Assembly (NCBI RefSeq): GCF_028736175.1
Contig: NZ_CP117880.1
Location: forward strand, 1,550,001 to 1,614,000
Length of the DNA stretch: 64,000 bases
Source: Sphingobacterium oryzagri
GTDB lineage: Bacteria; Bacteroidota; Bacteroidia; Sphingobacteriales; Sphingobacteriaceae
Direction of reading: 5' to 3'
The translations under genes and the position numbers were made by a program. Under the pieces are notes generated by a model. That model did not search any database. It was given only the letters and a program-made list of their open reading frames with translations, and was not told the origin of the DNA. Positions 61,540 to 64,000 of this stretch are shown in pieces (position 1 is the first letter of the stretch; every line of letters starts with the position of its first letter).

Positions 61540-64000
61540 ATGAAAAACTGTAGCGTACGGCGGTACACTATCCTCACGTTATTTTTCCTGACGTATTACA
61601 TCTCCAGTAAAGCGCAGGAAACCAAACCGATCATCAATGCCTCCTTAACGGGTACGGTGATCGATGCAACAACAAAAGAACCGATCGAAGGCGTAACCGT
61701 ACAATTGGAGGCGGTAACCCACAGTGTAAAAACCGACGGCGATGGTCGGTTTCAATTCGTTACCGGTCAAAAATTACCGTTTACCTTAATCTTAAGCTTC
61801 GTCGGTTACCAAAAAAAGCAATTGGTGGTCAATACCTCACCTGCCATTATCGAGCTCGATCCTTCTTCCGAAGATTTGGATGAAGTGGTGGTGGTGGGTT
61901 ACGGAACGCAAAAACGGCGTGACTTGACAGGATCAGTCGCTTCTCTACCCGAAGCACTGCTTAAGCAGCCTGTAGCTTCGCTGGATCAAACATTAAAAGG
62001 TGGAATATCAGGTGTTCAGGTAACGCAAACTTCTGGCCAGCCGGGCGGCGGCGTAAGCGTACGTATTCGAGGTGGCGCGTCCATACAAGGCGGAAATGAG
62101 CCTTTGTACGTCATTGATGGCTTCCCGGTGTATAATCAAACGGAAAGTACCGGCGTGGGAAGTGGTACACCTGTTAACCCTCTGGCTAGCATCAATCCTG
62201 CAGATATTGAGAATATTGAAGTGCTTAAAGACGCAGCTGCGACAGCAATCTACGGATCGCGCGGTGCAAATGGTGTGGTGCTGGTGACTACAAAAAAGGG
62301 AAAGGCTGGTAGAGCGCAACTGAACTATGATGGGAGCGTAGGGACACAGGAGGTTTTAAAAACTATCGATGTGTTAAATGCCCGTGATTTTGCTGTTTTG
62401 CGTAATGAAGCGCTTTACGATGCATATCCGGCACAAGGGCCATTTCAGTATCGGTCGCAGACAGCGATAGATCAATTGGGCGAAGGCACCGATTGGCAAA
62501 AAGCCGCTTTTCGAACAGGACGGGTACAAAATCATCAATTATCGCTTAGCGGAGGTGCTGAAAAAGTACAATATTATCTGGGCGGAAATTATTTCGACCA
62601 AGAGGGCGTGATTATCAATACCAACTTTAGGCGTTTTGGATTTCGCTCCAATGTGCAGGCAAATCCTTTTGAGCGCTTGCAAGTCGGCGTAAATTTTTCC
62701 GTAAACAAATCGGATGCGCAGATCGCACCGAGCGGAATTGTGAACGGATTACTGATCATGCCGGCTACGGCAAGCATATACGAAGCCGATGGTTCGTACA
62801 CCTTACGCAATCCTTTTGAAAATATTTTTGCCAATCCTATTGCCACCCTGCGGGAGACGGAAAATAGCTCTAGCACGTTGCGCTTGTTAGGAACTTCTTT
62901 TGCCCAGTATGCTATTATAAAAGGGCTACAGGCTAAAGTGCTATTTGGTGTTGATCTTACCAATCGCGGCGATAAATACTACTTGCCGTCTACGATTTAT
63001 GAAGGTTCAGGAAGTAATGGTCGCGCAAGTTTGGGCGATCTGAAAAACAGCTCTTGGTTGAATGAGAATACCCTAACCTACACCGGAGCTTTTGGACAAC
63101 ATAATTTTAATGCCTTGCTTGGCTTTACGCAACAAGAGGCCCGTAATGAAGTATTTAGTGCAGGAGCAGAAAACTTTGTGACCGATGATTTGTTGTACAA
63201 CAATTTACAAAGCGGGTCTACGCTCGTGCGTCCTGCATCAGATACGTACGACTGGGTGTTGCATTCCTACTTAGCACGTGTAAACTACAATTATGCCAAT
63301 AAGTATTACGCATCGGCCAGTATTCGCCGCGATGGCAGTTCGCGCTTCGGAACGGACAATAAGTGGGGAAATTTCCCATCCCTGGCTTTCTCCTGGCGCG
63401 CGAGCAGCGAGCCGTTTTTTAAAGCGCTGCTTCCCGGCGTAAACGACTTTAAGCTACGCACCAGTTTTGGAACAACCGGCAATCAAGAGATCGGTCAATA
63501 CCAATCGCTGTCCACACTCTACACGCTCAATTACCTGTTTGGTAATAACGTGGTGACAGGCTTCGCACCACAACGTGTGCCTAATAAAAACCTGGGCTGG
63601 GAAACGACTTACCAGTACGACGCAGGAATTGATCTTGCCATTGCGAATAATCGCCTGCAATTTACCGTGGATTATTATTACAAAAAAACAGAAGATTTAT
63701 TGCTCAATGTCGAAATTCCCTGGACCTCGGGTTATGCATCGTCCTTACAAAATTTTGGATCAGTAGCCAATAAGGGCTTTGAGCTCGGCGTAAAAAGCCG
63801 TAACCTGACGGGCGCTTTAACCTGGAATACCGATCTTAATTTTTCCATCAATCGAAACGAGGTTTTGACGATTGGTAATGGCGCAAGTTCGTATATCACC
63901 GGTAATTATGTGATAAAAGTAGGCGAGCCCTTAGGCACATTTTATGGCACCGTAACCGATGGTGTTTTGCAAACTGGCGAGGAAGCTACCAAAGGTGTGT
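61540..64000 (+). CDS. SusC/RagA family TonB-linked outer membrane protein (3' end beyond window)
   Basis: An open frame of 820 codons that continues past the right edge. It begins with a signal peptide (ending near S-S-K-A-Q), then a carboxypeptidase-like domain (L-T-G-T-V-I-D-A-T-T-K-E-P-I-E-G-V-T-V, about residues 37-55). The SusC signature L-D-E-V-V-V-V-G-Y-G-T-Q-K-R-R-D-L-T-G-S-V follows (about 112-132). The plug has G-G-A-S-I-Q-G-G-N-E-P-L-Y-V-I-D-G-F-P and I-E-V-L-K-D-A-A-A-T-A-I-Y-G-S-R-G-A-N-G-V (about 227-247), then barrel strands. It imports a ligand with a SusD lipoprotein, expected next downstream. The short N-terminus has no sigma/anti-sigma signalling domain. Confidence 0.95.
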   Translation, partial: MKNCSVRRYTILTLFFLTYYISSKAQETKPIINASLTGTVIDATTKEPIEGVTVQLEAVTHSVKTDGDGRFQFVTGQKLPFTLILSFVGYQKKQLVVNTSPAIIELDPSSEDLDEVVVVGYGTQKRRDLTGSVASLPEALLKQPVASLDQTLKGGISGVQVTQTSGQPGGGVSVRIRGGASIQGGNEPLYVIDGFPVYNQTESTGVGSGTPVNPLASINPADIENIEVLKDAAATAIYGSRGANGVVLVTTKKGKAGRAQLNYDGSVGTQEVLKTIDVLNARDFAVLRNEALYDAYPAQGPFQYRSQTAIDQLGEGTDWQKAAFRTGRVQNHQLSLSGGAEKVQYYLGGNYFDQEGVIINTNFRRFGFRSNVQANPFERLQVGVNFSVNKSDAQIAPSGIVNGLLIMPATASIYEADGSYTLRNPFENIFANPIATLRETENSSSTLRLLGTSFAQYAIIKGLQAKVLFGVDLTNRGDKYYLPSTIYEGSGSNGRASLGDLKNSSWLNENTLTYTGAFGQHNFNALLGFTQQEARNEVFSAGAENFVTDDLLYNNLQSGSTLVRPASDTYDWVLHSYLARVNYNYANKYYASASIRRDGSSRFGTDNKWGNFPSLAFSWRASSEPFFKALLPGVNDFKLRTSFGTTGNQEIGQYQSLSTLYTLNYLFGNNVVTGFAPQRVPNKNLGWETTYQYDAGIDLAIANNRLQFTVDYYYKKTEDLLLNVEIPWTSGYASSLQNFGSVANKGFELGVKSRNLTGALTWNTDLNFSINRNEVLTIGNGASSYITGNYVIKVGEPLGTFYGTVTDGVLQTGEEATKGV

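Overview
The window comes from a bacterium of the phylum Bacteroidota, most likely family Sphingobacteriaceae (Sphingobacterium/Pedobacter-like). The evidence is a SusC/RagA outer-membrane protein at the right end, a type III glutamine synthetase, an S9 peptidase with its own beta-propeller-like half, several promoters of the Bacteroidota TTG / TAnnTTTG type, and many short lipoproteins and outer-membrane proteins. It is ordinary chromosome rather than a plasmid or prophage: lon, purF, pyrD, rplU-rpmA, ssb, rnhA and a tRNA-Ala are all present. I see no transposase, integrase, CRISPR array or rRNA.

Layout. 0-9.8 kb: end of a TetR-controlled efflux operon; a four-gene unit with SCO and cytochrome c; an MFS transporter; a four-gene unit with uridine kinase and a LysM/poly-Gln protein; an NfeD protease; an S1/P1 nuclease. 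9.9-13.3 kb: lipocalin, then a 2.8 kb array of palindrome-rich composite repeats ending at a tRNA-Ala. 13.3-28 kb: alkaline phosphatase, ssb, serine hydrolase, ABC-F, pyrD, a 13-residue-repeat protein, pruA, an AraC regulator and a DJ-1/flavin-reductase unit. 28-41.8 kb: glutamine synthetase III, S9 peptidase, SIMPL protein, drug/metabolite exporter, RNase HI, alpha-L-fucosidase, lon and a TPR protein. 41.9-43.7 kb: a second copy of the repeat array in the opposite orientation. 43.8-52 kb: exported superoxide dismutase, a ZnuD-like TonB receptor divergent from a lipoprotein, purF and rplU-rpmA. 52-64 kb: a Cdd1-like protein, a five-gene redox operon, a Dcp peptidase, an AraC regulator, and a SusC gene behind a short leader ORF.

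The most unusual features are these. (1) The operon at 53.9-58.1 kb encodes an ApbE-type flavin transferase, RnfC, RnfD and a lipoprotein nitroreductase, without the other Rnf subunits. Its RnfD has S-E-V-Y where the covalent-FMN motif S-G-A-T is expected, and its ApbE has no visible export signal. (2) The two mosaic repeat arrays contain hairpins with compensatory base changes between copies, which argues that the folded form matters. (3) The SusC gene is preceded by a 32-codon ORF ending in Met-Arg-Met-Cys-Arg whose stop codon sits in the first arm of a terminator-like structure, which looks like an attenuator. (4) One TGCAA-N5-TTGCA palindrome supplies the -33 element of both divergent promoters between the ZnuD-like receptor and its neighbour.

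All functions are read from sequence motifs and remembered family features. No database search was run. Start codons were chosen by where family homology or a signal peptide begins, because Bacteroidota ribosome-binding sites are weak.
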